DNA of 64,000 nt from Bacillota bacterium (GCA_017433375.1 JAFRHG010000030.1:19254-83253); one strand, 5' to 3'. Positions 1 to 7,303 are shown, counted from the first letter of the stretch. A program made the numbers and translations. The notes: generated from the letters alone by a model not told the origin.

Positions 1-124
1 TTACGACCTGATGACCAAAGCCTACGGCGGCCTGCTGACGGAGCTGGTCATTCTGGGGTCTGTGATCGCCTCGATCATCCGATTCGGATGGAAGGGGCTG
101 GACGATCCCAGTTTTAAGAAATAA
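1..124 (+). CDS. C-terminal end of an unidentified protein (partial)
   Basis: An open frame enters from the left edge (first full codon at base 2) and ends with TAA at 122-124, giving the last 40 residues of a protein whose start lies outside the window. The visible part has a hydrophobic stretch (roughly LTELVILGSVIASII) followed by a short basic tail ending in Lys-Lys, as expected for a last membrane segment with a cytoplasmic tail. Too little is present to name a family. It is followed after 23 bases by a gene with its own ribosome binding site. Confidence 0.55.
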   Translation, partial: YDLMTKAYGGLLTELVILGSVIASIIRFGWKGLDDPSFKK

Positions 125-147
125 CGAAACGATAAGGAGGAAACAAC

Positions 148-633
148 ATGTTCAGAAAGATGCGCAGATTCAAGCAGCAGATTTCCGATGCGGAGTGCGT
201 CGAGGTGCTGAAAAACGCAAAGCGCGGTGTGCTCAGCGTACTGGGTGAGGACGGCTATCCCTACGGCCTGCCCATCAGCCACTGGTACAACGAAGCGGAC
301 GGGAAGATCTATTTCCACGGCGCCAAGTCCGGCCACAAGCTGGATGCCATCAAGGCCTGTGACAAGGTCTCCTTCTGCGTGATGGACGAGGGTTACAGAG
401 AGGAAGGGGACTGGGCGCTGAACATCAAAAGCGTGATCACCTTCGGGCGGATCCGTTTCTTCTCCTATGAGGAGGAACCGGAAAAGGTACGGGAGATCTG
501 CGTGGGGCTCAGCGCGAAGTTCACCGATGACGTCAACTACGCCGACGACGAGATCGCCAAGGTGGGCCAGAACGTGCTCTGCTTCGAGATCACGCCGGAT
601 CACATGACGGGAAAGCTGGTGAATGAGGCGTGA
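148..633 (+). CDS. Pyridoxamine 5'-phosphate oxidase-like FMN-binding protein (NimA-like)
   Basis: A 161-residue protein of the FMN-binding split-barrel superfamily. The N-terminal half resembles the pyridoxamine-phosphate-oxidase/NimA type: a helix with DAECVEVLKNAKRGVLSVLG, then GYPYGLPISHWYN and IYFHGAKSGHKLDAI, which in this family form the barrel and contact flavin phosphate. Proteins of this type are small cytoplasmic flavoproteins; some reduce nitroimidazoles, but most have no known substrate. The start at 148 follows a strong AAGGAGG at 133-139. The stop overlaps nothing essential; a small membrane protein gene follows 41 bases later. Family assignment is fairly secure, the substrate is unknown. 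Confidence 0.8.
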   Translation: MFRKMRRFKQQISDAECVEVLKNAKRGVLSVLGEDGYPYGLPISHWYNEADGKIYFHGAKSGHKLDAIKACDKVSFCVMDEGYREEGDWALNIKSVITFGRIRFFSYEEEPEKVREICVGLSAKFTDDVNYADDEIAKVGQNVLCFEITPDHMTGKLVNEA

Positions 634-674
634 AGGACAGGAAGAATAGTGCACAGAACAGGAGAGGAAGGGCA

Positions 675-863
675 ATGAAAGAAAAAACGGATTGGAATCG
701 GAAGGTTCAGACACCCCTGCAGAGCAGCGGCCCGCGCAGGTCCCGGAAGGCTGCCCCGGCTCCGTCGGACAGCAACTGGATGAAGGCGGCCCTCGCCGTG
801 GCGGCAGGCATCATCATCGGCCTCCTGGCCAAGGGCGTCAAAGACAGCGACTACTACGATTAA
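675..863 (+). CDS. Small single-pass membrane protein, hypothetical
   Basis: A 62-residue protein: a basic, Pro/Ser-rich N-terminal half followed by one hydrophobic segment (AALAVAAGIIIGLLAKG) and a short acidic C-terminus ending SDYYD. I chose ATG 675 because a good AGGAAGG lies just upstream at 666-672. A GTG at 630 in the same frame, overlapping the previous stop, would add 15 residues but has no clear binding site. Topology suggests a cytoplasmic N-terminus and one membrane anchor. I recognise no family. Confidence 0.55.
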   Translation: MKEKTDWNRKVQTPLQSSGPRRSRKAAPAPSDSNWMKAALAVAAGIIIGLLAKGVKDSDYYD

Positions 864-930
864 TGGCGGCCGCGGCGGCTAACGCCGGCGCCTGCGGATT
901 ATCGTAATCACGTAACAAGGAGAAACCGTG

Positions 931-1578
931 ATGAAGACGCTGATCATCGTCATCATCATACTGCTCAGCCTTCTCGCCGCACCCCTGTCCCTTCGGGCAG
1001 TGGCGGTGAACAGGAAGAAACAGGAGATGGATATGAGTAATCAGGAGACGAAGCCTGACCTTCTGTTCCGAAAGGGACCGGAGGTTACGATCCGTGACGC
1101 GGATCTGGAGGATATGCCCTTTATCCTGGATCTGAACCGGGTGAACGTGGAAGTCCTCTCCCCTATGGACGAGGAGAAGTACCAGTACTTTCTCGGTGTC
1201 AGCGAGATGTTCCAGGTCGCGGAGGTCGGCGGCAAGCCGGCGGCCTTCCTCATCGCGCTGCGGGAAGGCCTGCCTGACTACACCAGCGAGAACTACATCT
1301 GGTTTTCCAACACCTACGATCAGTTCCTGTATGTGGACCGGATCGTGATCGATGAGTTCTACCGGGGATGCGGCCTGGGCCGGAAGATCTATGAGGGCGT
1401 ATTCCAGCGGGCGGAAGAGACCGGGGTTGCCTTTGTCACCGCGGAGATCGACATCGTCCCCTACAACGGACCCAGCCTGAAGTTCCATGAAGCCATGGGC
1501 TTTGAGGAGGTGGGACAGCAGGTGATCCGTGGCGGCGAGATCAAGGTGTCGCTGCAGGCCCGGAAGATCGGAGAGTAG
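931..1578 (+). CDS. GNAT-family N-acetyltransferase with an N-terminal hydrophobic segment
   Basis: About 215 residues. Residues ~45-210 match the GNAT fold: an initial strand ending in TIRDADLEDMPFIL, a core FLYVDRIVIDEFYRGCGLGRKIYEG carrying the acetyl-CoA pyrophosphate loop (RGCGLGRK), and a C-terminal PSLKFHEAMGFEEVGQQ. Unusually, the first ~25 residues are strongly hydrophobic (TLIIVIIILLSLLAAPLSL), implying a signal anchor. AAGGAG at 917-922 supports a start at GTG 928 or ATG 931. A second possible start is ATG 1033 (AGGAG at 1022-1026), which would give a purely cytoplasmic enzyme; the sequence alone does not decide. The substrate is unknown. The stop codon lies inside a 33-bp tandem duplication. 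Confidence 0.75.
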   Translation: MKTLIIVIIILLSLLAAPLSLRAVAVNRKKQEMDMSNQETKPDLLFRKGPEVTIRDADLEDMPFILDLNRVNVEVLSPMDEEKYQYFLGVSEMFQVAEVGGKPAAFLIALREGLPDYTSENYIWFSNTYDQFLYVDRIVIDEFYRGCGLGRKIYEGVFQRAEETGVAFVTAEIDIVPYNGPSLKFHEAMGFEEVGQQVIRGGEIKVSLQARKIGE

Positions 1579-1619
1579 CCGGCGCGGCAGGCCCGGAAGA
1601 TCGAAGAGTAGCCGGCGCG
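1554..1619 (+). repeat. 33-bp tandem duplication over the stop codon of the GNAT gene
   Basis: Bases 1554-1586 and 1587-1619 are direct repeats of 33 bp with a single difference (G versus A). The first copy contains the last codons and TAG stop of the acetyltransferase; the second is an untranslated echo of them. It looks like a recent slippage or unequal-recombination duplication. Confidence 0.9.
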
Positions 1620-1657
1620 GCCCCGAGGATGGGCACCGGCCGGCGGAGTGGATCGTT

Positions 1658-2011
1658 ATGCAGACAAAAGAAGAAGCGTTCGCCCGGCTTGCCCGCTCGA
1701 AATTCCGGAGCCGGTTTCATCTGGGCCGGCGGGAACGCCAGTACATTGAAGAAAAAGGCATGGACACCATCCGCTCCCATGCGGAGGATTTTGTCCGGCG
1801 GAAGCTGGCTCCGGCCTGGCCGGAGAACGACGGCCGGCAGACTCCCATGAAGGGGCATCCGGTGTTCATCGCCCAGCACGCCTGCGCATGCTGCTGCCGG
1901 GGGTGTCTGGAGAAGTGGTATCACGTGCCGCGGGGCGTGGAGCTGACCGCGGATCAGCAGCGCAGGATCGTGGATTTTCTGATGACGTGGATAGAAAAGG
2001 AGACTGCATGA
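1658..2011 (+). CDS. DUF4186 family protein
   Basis: A 117-residue cytoplasmic protein resembling DUF4186 proteins: an N-terminal RSKFRSRFHLGRRERQYIEEKG segment, GHPVFIAQHACACCCRGCLEKWYHVPRG in the centre, and a C-terminal helix with LMTWIEKE. The cysteine/histidine cluster (HACACCCRGCL) suggests metal binding, which is inference. The start at 1658 is preceded by GGAG at 1644-1647. The frame stays open upstream to 1529, but that part is the repeat-derived Arg/Ser-rich translation and is not credible protein. The TGA overlaps the ATG of the next gene by four bases, so the two are probably translationally coupled. Function unknown. Confidence 0.7.
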   Translation: MQTKEEAFARLARSKFRSRFHLGRRERQYIEEKGMDTIRSHAEDFVRRKLAPAWPENDGRQTPMKGHPVFIAQHACACCCRGCLEKWYHVPRGVELTADQQRRIVDFLMTWIEKETA

Positions 2012-2844
2012 TGAAAAAATGGATGATGATTCTGCTGGCGCTCTGCCTGAGCTTCAGCGTAGTCTGCCTTTACGGCTGCGGCGGATCCGGCGGCGGGTCC
2101 GGCGAGGAGACCGAGGCCAGCGGCGAGGATGCCGGCACGCAGGCCGTAGAGGAAAGCGTGTGGAAGGCAGCCTATCTGGAGGTGCTCCAGGCCGATGAAC
2201 AGGCGATCAAGGCCTACACCCGGGCCGATCAGGAGGGTCTCGCCGCCCTGAGCGATCTGAACGGTGACGCCGTTCCGGAACTGCTTTACTTTGTCAGGGA
2301 CCCGGAAAAGGATTTTCCCTATATGAAGATCTACACCATCCGGGACGGCAGTGCCGCGGAGGTGTCCTACGAAAAACCCATGGCTTATTCCAAATACAGC
2401 GATCTGCCCTCCGACGCCCTCTATGATTACGAGGTGCAGGGCGGAACCAATTACGCTGTCTTTGCCAACAAGGACGGAAGCCTGCAGATGTATTCCTTCC
2501 TCTGGGGTGCGGAGTTCGGCAGCGGGACCATGAACCGCTACAAGATGGACGCGGAGGGGAACCTGAACCAGACGGAGCGGTTCGGCTTCATCAACGAATT
2601 CATGAACTCCATGCTGGAGCAGCCGCCTGGCGCGAAAATCACCTTCTGGATGGACGGCGAGGAGATCCAGGAGCCCGAGTACAGCGCACTCTGCGATGCC
2701 TGCACCAAGGATATTCAGGAAGTGATCTTTTCCGTCGACGCGCCCAACGGCGCGGAGCAGGACAAGCCCATCTGGGATGCCGTTGGGAAGATGACACCGA
2801 CGGGCACATCCTATGACCAGATGATCACAAAGCTCAGCGAATAG
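2008..2844 (+). CDS. Putative lipoprotein, hypothetical
   Basis: A 278-residue exported protein. The N-terminus is a lipoprotein signal: MMKK, a hydrophobic core (ILLALCLSFSVV) and a lipobox CLYGC, followed by a Gly/Ser then Glu-rich linker. The mature part (from ~50) includes LEVLQADEQAIKAY and a segment LSDLNGDAVPELLYF that resembles the Asp-rich FG-GAP/EF-hand-like turns often seen in clostridial lipoproteins of unknown function. The start overlaps the upstream stop by four bases. Likely anchored to the outer face of the membrane; ligand or partner unknown. Confidence 0.7.
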   Translation: MMKKWMMILLALCLSFSVVCLYGCGGSGGGSGEETEASGEDAGTQAVEESVWKAAYLEVLQADEQAIKAYTRADQEGLAALSDLNGDAVPELLYFVRDPEKDFPYMKIYTIRDGSAAEVSYEKPMAYSKYSDLPSDALYDYEVQGGTNYAVFANKDGSLQMYSFLWGAEFGSGTMNRYKMDAEGNLNQTERFGFINEFMNSMLEQPPGAKITFWMDGEEIQEPEYSALCDACTKDIQEVIFSVDAPNGAEQDKPIWDAVGKMTPTGTSYDQMITKLSE

Positions 2845-2859
2845 GGCAGGATTCCGGCC

Positions 2860-3999
2860 ATGATCCGAAACATCGTTTTTGACATCGGCAGAGTCCTCGT
2901 CGGGTTCGAGTGGATGGATTACGCCCGCGGGATGTTCGACGAGGAAAGGGTCCAGCGGGTGACCGACGCCATGTGGCGGACGGGACACTGGTGGGAACTG
3001 GACCGGGGCACGGCTCCGGAAGAGGTGCTGGAGCTGTTTTTCCGCGCGGATCCGGGGGTCCGGGATGAGATCCAGGAGGCCTTCGACCGGGTGGGCGAGT
3101 GCGTCCGGCGGCTGGATTACGCCATTCCCTGGATCGAGTCCCTGAAGGAACGGGGCTACCGCGTCTACTTTCTGTCCAACTATTCCGAGTATCTGATGGG
3201 AACGAACCCCGGGGCGCTGGACTTCGTCCCCCACATGGACGGGGGCGTCTTTTCCTGCTATGCAAAGGCAATCAAACCGGAGCCGGCCATCTACCAGGCC
3301 CTCTTTGACCAGTATGATCTGGACCCGCGGGAATGTATTTTCATCGATGACATGGAAGCTAACGTGCGGGCGGCGAAGGACCTGGGCATGACGGTGATCC
3401 GCTTCGAGAACCGGGAACAGGCCGCCGCCGACCTGGAACGCTGGCTTGCCTATGACCGGCTGGGCATCGGGCAGATGCGCCGGGGCTACACCCACATCTA
3501 CACGGGCGGGGGCAAAGGCAAGACCACCGCGGCTCTCGGCCTGGCCATGCGGGCAGCCGGCGCTGGGCTCCGGGTTTACCTGGGCGAGTTCATCAAGGAG
3601 ATGGAGTACGGCGAGATCGGGATCCTGCGGGAGCGTTTCCCGGAGGTGAAGGTGGAGCTGTTCGGCACATCGGCCGGCTGCCTCATCGACCGTCAGCCCA
3701 CGGATGAGGATCTCCGCGGGGCGGCAGAGGGCCTGGCCCGGGCGGAGGAAGCGATGAAAAGCGGAGACTACGATCTGGTCATCCTGGATGAGGTGACCGT
3801 CGCCGTGGAGCTGCAGCTTCTGCCTGAGGAAAGGGTCCTTCAGCTGATGGACGAAAAGCCCGACAGCGTGGAGCTGGTCCTTACGGGCCGGGGCGCTACG
3901 GAAGCCATGAGGGAGCGGGCGGACCTGGTGACGGAGATGGAGGAAGTGAAGCACTATTACCGGCAGGGCGTATGCTCCCGGAAGGGGATCGAGTGCTAG
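2860..3999 (+). CDS. HAD-family phosphatase fused to cob(I)alamin adenosyltransferase (CobA/BtuR type)
   Basis: One 379-residue frame with two domains. Residues ~1-200 are a HAD hydrolase of the YihX-like type: motif I FDIGRVLVGFE (with Gly replacing the second Asp, as in YihX), motif II FLSNYS, motif III KPEPAIYQ and motif IV IFIDDMEANV. Residues ~206-379 are a BtuR/CobA ATP:corrinoid adenosyltransferase: P-loop GGGKGKTT, LVILDEV, LVLTGR, and a C-terminal EVKHYY..G...KGIE. Known CobA makes adenosylcobalamin from reduced corrinoid and ATP. ATG 3475 at the junction lacks a convincing ribosome binding site, so this is read as a true fusion. The HAD substrate is unknown. No other cobalamin genes are nearby. 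Confidence 0.85.
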   Translation: MIRNIVFDIGRVLVGFEWMDYARGMFDEERVQRVTDAMWRTGHWWELDRGTAPEEVLELFFRADPGVRDEIQEAFDRVGECVRRLDYAIPWIESLKERGYRVYFLSNYSEYLMGTNPGALDFVPHMDGGVFSCYAKAIKPEPAIYQALFDQYDLDPRECIFIDDMEANVRAAKDLGMTVIRFENREQAAADLERWLAYDRLGIGQMRRGYTHIYTGGGKGKTTAALGLAMRAAGAGLRVYLGEFIKEMEYGEIGILRERFPEVKVELFGTSAGCLIDRQPTDEDLRGAAEGLARAEEAMKSGDYDLVILDEVTVAVELQLLPEERVLQLMDEKPDSVELVLTGRGATEAMRERADLVTEMEEVKHYYRQGVCSRKGIEC

Positions 4000-4037
4000 G
4001 GAAAGCGCGAAGGGGATCGCATGCTGAGGAGGAAACC

Positions 4038-4409
4038 ATGATTTTCAGGATGATCCACGAGAACTATAACGTCAGCGATCTGGACCGGTCGCTGGCCTTT
4101 TATGAGAAGGCGCTGGGGCTGAAGGAGCTGCGGCGGAAGACGGCGGAGGACGGATCCTTCATCATCGTCTATATCGGGAACGGGCAGGCGGACTTCGAGC
4201 TGGAGCTGACCTGGCTCGCCGGCCATCCCCAGAAATACGACATCGGGGAAGAGGAGTTCCATCTTGCCTTCCGTACCGACGATTATGAGGCGGCCCACGC
4301 GCTCCACGAGGAGATGGGCTGCATCTGCTTCGAAAATCCGGCCATGGGGATCTACTTCATCAAGGATCCGGACGGCTATTGGCTGGAGATCGTCCCGGAG
4401 AGGGACTGA
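4038..4409 (+). CDS. Glyoxalase/VOC superfamily protein (lactoylglutathione lyase-like)
   Basis: A 123-residue protein of the vicinal-oxygen-chelate fold. Two beta-alpha-beta-beta-beta modules are visible: HENYNVSDLDRSLAFYEKALGLKE in the first and FHLAFRTDDYEAAHALHEEMG in the second, ending IYFIKDPDGYWLEIVPE. The first-strand His and the terminal Glu (LEIVPE) match metal ligands of glyoxalase I, which converts the methylglyoxal-thiol hemithioacetal to a lactoyl thioester; here the actual substrate is inferred. Start 4038 has GAGGAGG at 4027-4033. It follows the HAD-CobA gene by 38 bases and may share its transcript. Confidence 0.8.
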   Translation: MIFRMIHENYNVSDLDRSLAFYEKALGLKELRRKTAEDGSFIIVYIGNGQADFELELTWLAGHPQKYDIGEEEFHLAFRTDDYEAAHALHEEMGCICFENPAMGIYFIKDPDGYWLEIVPERD

Positions 4410-4507
4410 GGGCGGACGGACCGGGGATAGCCGGACTGAGGGCAGCCGAAAATAGAAAAAAGGAAATCCGAAGTTTCGGCGTAAATAGATAGTAGACGAC
4501 AATTCAA

Positions 4508-4600
4508 TACACCATAGAGAGCACGCGAGAGACAAGCTCGATGACCGTGCAGCAACCTACCGGAACCGGCAAGGTGCTAAGGCTTGAACGATGGGATGGA
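4508..4600 (+). promoter_or_regulatory. SAM riboswitch aptamer (S-box / SAM-I-like)
   Basis: The stretch has the order of conserved S-box elements: AGAGAG (4516-4521), a P2 stem GCACG/CGTGC (4521-4525 with 4546-4550) enclosing a CGAG/CTCG hairpin, GATGA (4540-4544), GCAACCT (4552-4558), a P3 hairpin with CCGG/CCGG, GGTGCTAA (4573-4580), and AACGATGGGA (4587-4596) closing P1 with CCAT (4512-4515). No clear P4 hairpin is seen between GGTGCTAA and GATGGGA, so it may be a SAM-IV or SAM-I/IV-like variant. It precedes a terminator and an FGase-family gene. Folding or a covariance search would settle the subclass. Confidence 0.75.
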
Positions 4601-4613
4601 AACAGAAGCAGAG

Positions 4614-4640
4614 GTCCCGTCATGACGATGGGACTTTTTT
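4614..4640 (+). terminator. Riboswitch expression-platform terminator
   Basis: GTCCC (4614-4618) pairs with GGGAC (4630-4634) around a palindromic centre, followed by six T. The nine bases ACGATGGGA occur both at the 3' side of the aptamer (4588-4596) and in the 3' arm of this hairpin (4625-4633), so TCCCGTC (4615-4621) can pair with either one. This is the expected switch: SAM-bound P1 frees the terminator, while ligand-free RNA forms the antiterminator. Confidence 0.75.
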
Positions 4641-4702
4641 CATGCCGTGCTCTTTTGTGGAAAAGCGGACCGGACGAGTCCATCGCAAAGGAGGAGCACG
4701 AC

Positions 4703-5368
4703 ATGAAACCAATTCTTATTCACATTCCCCACGCATCCTTATATATCCCGGAGGACTACAGGAGAACGGCCCTGATCAGCCAGGAAGAACTGCAGGAGGA
4801 GAACCTGTTCATGTGCGATACGGGAATCACCGGCCTTGTCCCGCAGGCGCTGAAAGAGCAGACCGTTGCCTTTCCCTATTCCCGGCTGTACTGCGACGTG
4901 GAGCGTTTCCGGGACGGCACGGAACCCATGGAAGCCTGGGGCATGGGATACATCTATACCCGCGACAGCAAAGGCAACGAAATGTTTCGCCCCACCGACG
5001 ATCATATCCGGACGGTTTCGGAGATCTATGACCGGCATCATGAGGAGCTGAACCGGAGGACGGAAGCCATCCTGAAGGAGCATGGCGGGTGCCTGATCAT
5101 CGATCTGCACTCCTTCAGCGATGAGACGGTGAACCGCCTGTTCGGATGGACGGATTTCCCGGACGTGTGCATAGGAACGGAGCCGGATTATTACTCGGAG
5201 GATGTGGTTGCCGGCATTTGCAAAGTCTGTGAGAGTCTGGGGCTGACCACCGCGTTCAATTATCCCTATAAGGGGTCGATGGTTCCCAACAAATACTTCG
5301 GGAAAAAGGGGACGGGGATCGTATCCGTGATGGTGGAAATCAATAAACGGGTGATCGGGTCGATCTGA
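4703..5368 (+). CDS. N-formylglutamate amidohydrolase-family protein
   Basis: A 221-residue protein of the N-formylglutamate amidohydrolase (FGase) superfamily: an N-terminal IHIPHASLYIPEDY with the metal-binding His, DTGITGLVP, PYSRLYCDVERFRD, RRTEAILKEHGGCLIIDLHSFSD (metal ligand region) and a C-terminal GTGIVSVMVEINKRV. Known members hydrolyse N-formylglutamate or related N-formyl/N-acyl compounds; the true substrate here is open. Strong AAAGGAGG (4687-4694) supports the start. Expression is probably set by the SAM riboswitch and terminator upstream. The protein stops soon after EINKRV, earlier than many relatives, with three in-frame TGA codons (5366-5374). Confidence 0.8.
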   Translation: MKPILIHIPHASLYIPEDYRRTALISQEELQEENLFMCDTGITGLVPQALKEQTVAFPYSRLYCDVERFRDGTEPMEAWGMGYIYTRDSKGNEMFRPTDDHIRTVSEIYDRHHEELNRRTEAILKEHGGCLIIDLHSFSDETVNRLFGWTDFPDVCIGTEPDYYSEDVVAGICKVCESLGLTTAFNYPYKGSMVPNKYFGKKGTGIVSVMVEINKRVIGSI

Positions 5369-5478
5369 TGATGACGATCGGCGTCAGATCGTGTAGAATT
5401 CAAGTATCGGGAGGAGCCGGATGCGGAGAAGAAAATCCGGCGGCTTCCTGAAGCAGCGGACGGAGAGAGGGTGAGACG

Positions 5479-6060
5479 ATGCGTGCAGCGGTATTCCGGG
5501 CCAGTCCCCGGGAAAAAGGCAACACCAACAGACTGACGGATGCGGTGGTGGCATTCATGAAAGAAAAGGGCTGGCAGGTGACGGAGTTTGATCTGTATTC
5601 CCAGGAGATCCTGCCCTGCGTGGCATGCCGGGAATGCCAGAAGGACTGGACGGCGATCACCTGCGCCAGGAAGGACGATATGGAACGGATCTTTCCCGCG
5701 GTGGCGGACTGCGATCTGATTCTCCTGGCCACGCCCGTCTATTCCTGGTACTGCACGCCGCCCATGAAGGCGATGCTGGACCGGCTGGTCTACGCTATGA
5801 ACATGTATTACGGAGAAGAACGGGGGCCTTCCCTGTGGGAGGGAAAAGAGGTCGCCCTCATCGTGACCAGCGGCTATCCCCGGGACAGGGGGCCGGATCT
5901 CTTCGAGGAGGGGATACGGCGGTACTGCAGGCATTCGCGCCTGGTCTACCGGGAGATGCTTTGGGGACAGCATCTGGGATACACCTCTGAATTTATGGAC
6001 GAAGAAAAAAGAAAGGCCGCGAGGGCCTTTGCGGACCGGCTCAGCGCCGGTGGCGAATAG
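5479..6060 (+). CDS. Flavodoxin-fold NAD(P)H-dependent oxidoreductase
   Basis: A 193-residue flavodoxin-like protein of the NADPH-dependent FMN reductase / iron-sulfur flavoprotein group. The FMN phosphate loop is seen as FRASPREKGNTNRLTD at the N-terminus, and LATPVYSWYCTPPMKAMLDRL is the typical second FMN-contacting loop. A CVACRECQ motif with further Cys residues (near 47-62) recalls the compact cluster motif of iron-sulfur flavoproteins but does not fully match it, so a cluster is uncertain. The start at 5479 has GAGAGGGTGAG upstream. It converges with, and overlaps by 20 bases, the HD gene on the other strand. Substrate unknown. Confidence 0.8.
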   Translation: MRAAVFRASPREKGNTNRLTDAVVAFMKEKGWQVTEFDLYSQEILPCVACRECQKDWTAITCARKDDMERIFPAVADCDLILLATPVYSWYCTPPMKAMLDRLVYAMNMYYGEERGPSLWEGKEVALIVTSGYPRDRGPDLFEEGIRRYCRHSRLVYREMLWGQHLGYTSEFMDEEKRKAARAFADRLSAGGE

Positions 6061-6499
6061 TTTCCTGTGCGGAGACCAGCTTGTCGGCGATGCAGACGAT
6101 CCAGGCCTCCCGGCTGCGGGGAACGCTGGTGATGTTCAGCGGCCACATGTGGCTGCGGATGACGTGGGCGGTCTGGGAATCGATATCGAAATCCTTCTCC
6201 GCGTTCCGGCAGGCGACGCCTGCGTGGGCGGTGCCGTGCCAGCCGTTGTGGTCCCGGGGGTTGTCGTGCCAGTCGTAGAGGAAATAGTCGTGCAGCATGG
6301 CGCCCTTCAGAAGGGTATCCTCGTTGGCCTTCAGACGGAGGCCCCGGTTGATTCTCTGGCTTATGCTGGCCACGTTGCGGCAGTGATCATAGGTGGTTAT
6401 GCTGCCGTGCTGCACGAAGCGCTTCATTTCAGCGACCCGCTCGTCCTGCAGCAGGTTGCCCAGAATGTTATGAAAGCTTTTGGGATCAAAGGGTTTCAT
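6041..6499 (-). CDS. HD-domain phosphohydrolase-like protein
   Basis: A 152-residue HD-superfamily protein. The metal-binding pattern is visible: H (YDHCRNVA), then HD in GAMLHDYFLYDW, H in HGTAHAGVAC, and a later D in VCIADKLVSA. Such domains hydrolyse phosphomonoesters or nucleotides; no substrate is evident. A TATAAT-type -10 lies about 40 bases upstream of the start (plus-strand bases 6538-6543), so the gene probably has its own promoter. It is a lone minus-strand gene among plus-strand neighbours and overlaps the 3' end of the flavodoxin-like gene. Confidence 0.8.
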   Translation of the reverse strand: MKPFDPKSFHNILGNLLQDERVAEMKRFVQHGSITTYDHCRNVASISQRINRGLRLKANEDTLLKGAMLHDYFLYDWHDNPRDHNGWHGTAHAGVACRNAEKDFDIDSQTAHVIRSHMWPLNITSVPRSREAWIVCIADKLVSAQETIRHRR

Positions 6500-6588
6500 C
6501 GGGTTCTCCTTGCTTTTGCAACCTTACATCTTGAACCATTATATACGCCCAATATGTTGATCCCGTGAAGTTCGCGGCGGGGGTAAAA

Positions 6589-6612
6589 CAAACCGGTTTT
6601 CAGGCCGGTTTT
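6589..6612 (+). terminator. Hairpin with T-run, possible bidirectional terminator
   Basis: ACCGG and CCGGT arms (6592-6596, 6604-6608) with an 8-base loop, followed by T6 on the plus strand and an A-rich flank on the other side. No plus-strand gene lies just upstream, so the transcript it ends is unclear; it may simply insulate the HD gene. Confidence 0.6.
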
Positions 6613-6755
6613 TTCGTATTTTTTGCGGTAAAAATCTCATCCGTTCCGCATACATAGCGATGTCGCAGGAGGGGTGCCGACTGTATGCTATAGGCGTAAA
6701 AAGTTAGTTTGGAAAGTCCTCAGGGACAATGAATCGAGGCAAGGAGGTGTACAAG

Positions 6756-6917
6756 ATGAAAAGACTGATTTTGATCGCAGCAATCCTGTACTGTGTCTCG
6801 CCGGATCTGTTCGCCGGACCGGTCGATGACATCCTGGTCATGCTGGCGGGCACGGTGTGCTCGACGGTACCCCGAGACAGAGACCCGGAATTCCGAAAAC
6901 TGTACAGGGAGTATTGA
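6756..6917 (+). CDS. Small DUF1232/YkvA-like membrane protein
   Basis: A 53-residue protein with the core of the DUF1232 (YkvA-like) motif: a hydrophobic helix ILIAAILYCVSPDLFAGPVDDILVMLAG, in which SPDLFAGPVDD corresponds to the family's SPIDLIPDxxxxxGxxDD. It is much shorter than usual members and may be only this core. ATG 6756 is used because AAGGAGG (6741-6747) sits nine bases before it. It begins a three-gene run of membrane proteins. Function unknown. Confidence 0.65.
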   Translation: MKRLILIAAILYCVSPDLFAGPVDDILVMLAGTVCSTVPRDRDPEFRKLYREY

Positions 6918-6975
6918 GTACCGGCCGCCGCCCTGGCGCGGCGGTCGGGGAGGATTAGAGAAAGGAGTGAGTGAA

Positions 6976-7281
6976 ATGAGAACCATGAGTCCGAGAACCG
7001 TAGCGGTAATTTCCTATATAACATGGATCGGTTGGATCATTGCCTTTATCGTCAGGGACAGAACCGATGCCTTCGTGGCCCATCACCTGAACCAGGCACT
7101 GTCCATCAATCTGCTGAAGATTGTGGGCGGACTGTGCGTGATGCTGCCCAACGTGGGCGACAGGCTGTCCTGGGCGGTGGGAGTTGCCGCATTTGTCTTC
7201 ATCGTGATGGGCATCTACCGGGCAGCGAACTGGAGGAGCGATCCTCTGCCGCTGATCGGTGAAGTTCATCTGCTGAGCTAA
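6976..7281 (+). CDS. Small membrane protein, DUF4870/Tic20-like
   Basis: A 101-residue protein with three hydrophobic segments and the sequence RTDAFVAHHLNQALSINLL between the first two, which resembles the HxxQ motif of the DUF4870/Tic20-like family of small membrane proteins. AAAGGAG (6961-6967) supports ATG 6976. It lies 58 bases after the DUF1232-like gene and 22 bases before the next membrane protein, so the three are probably one operon. Role unknown; envelope localisation is inferred from the segments. Confidence 0.7.
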   Translation: MRTMSPRTVAVISYITWIGWIIAFIVRDRTDAFVAHHLNQALSINLLKIVGGLCVMLPNVGDRLSWAVGVAAFVFIVMGIYRAANWRSDPLPLIGEVHLLS

Positions 7282-7303
7282 CAGAAAAGAAAGGAGGCGC
7301 GCT

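Noticed and set aside
630-863. GTG 630 as the start of the small membrane protein.
   Set aside because: It overlaps the previous stop without a binding site, whereas ATG 675 has AGGAAGG upstream.
1529-1657. N-terminal extension of the DUF4186 protein.
   Set aside because: It is an Arg/Ser-rich translation of the tandem repeat; ATG 1658 has a suitable binding site.
3475-3999. CobA as a separate gene starting at ATG 3475.
   Set aside because: No ribosome binding site before it and the frame is continuous with the HAD domain.
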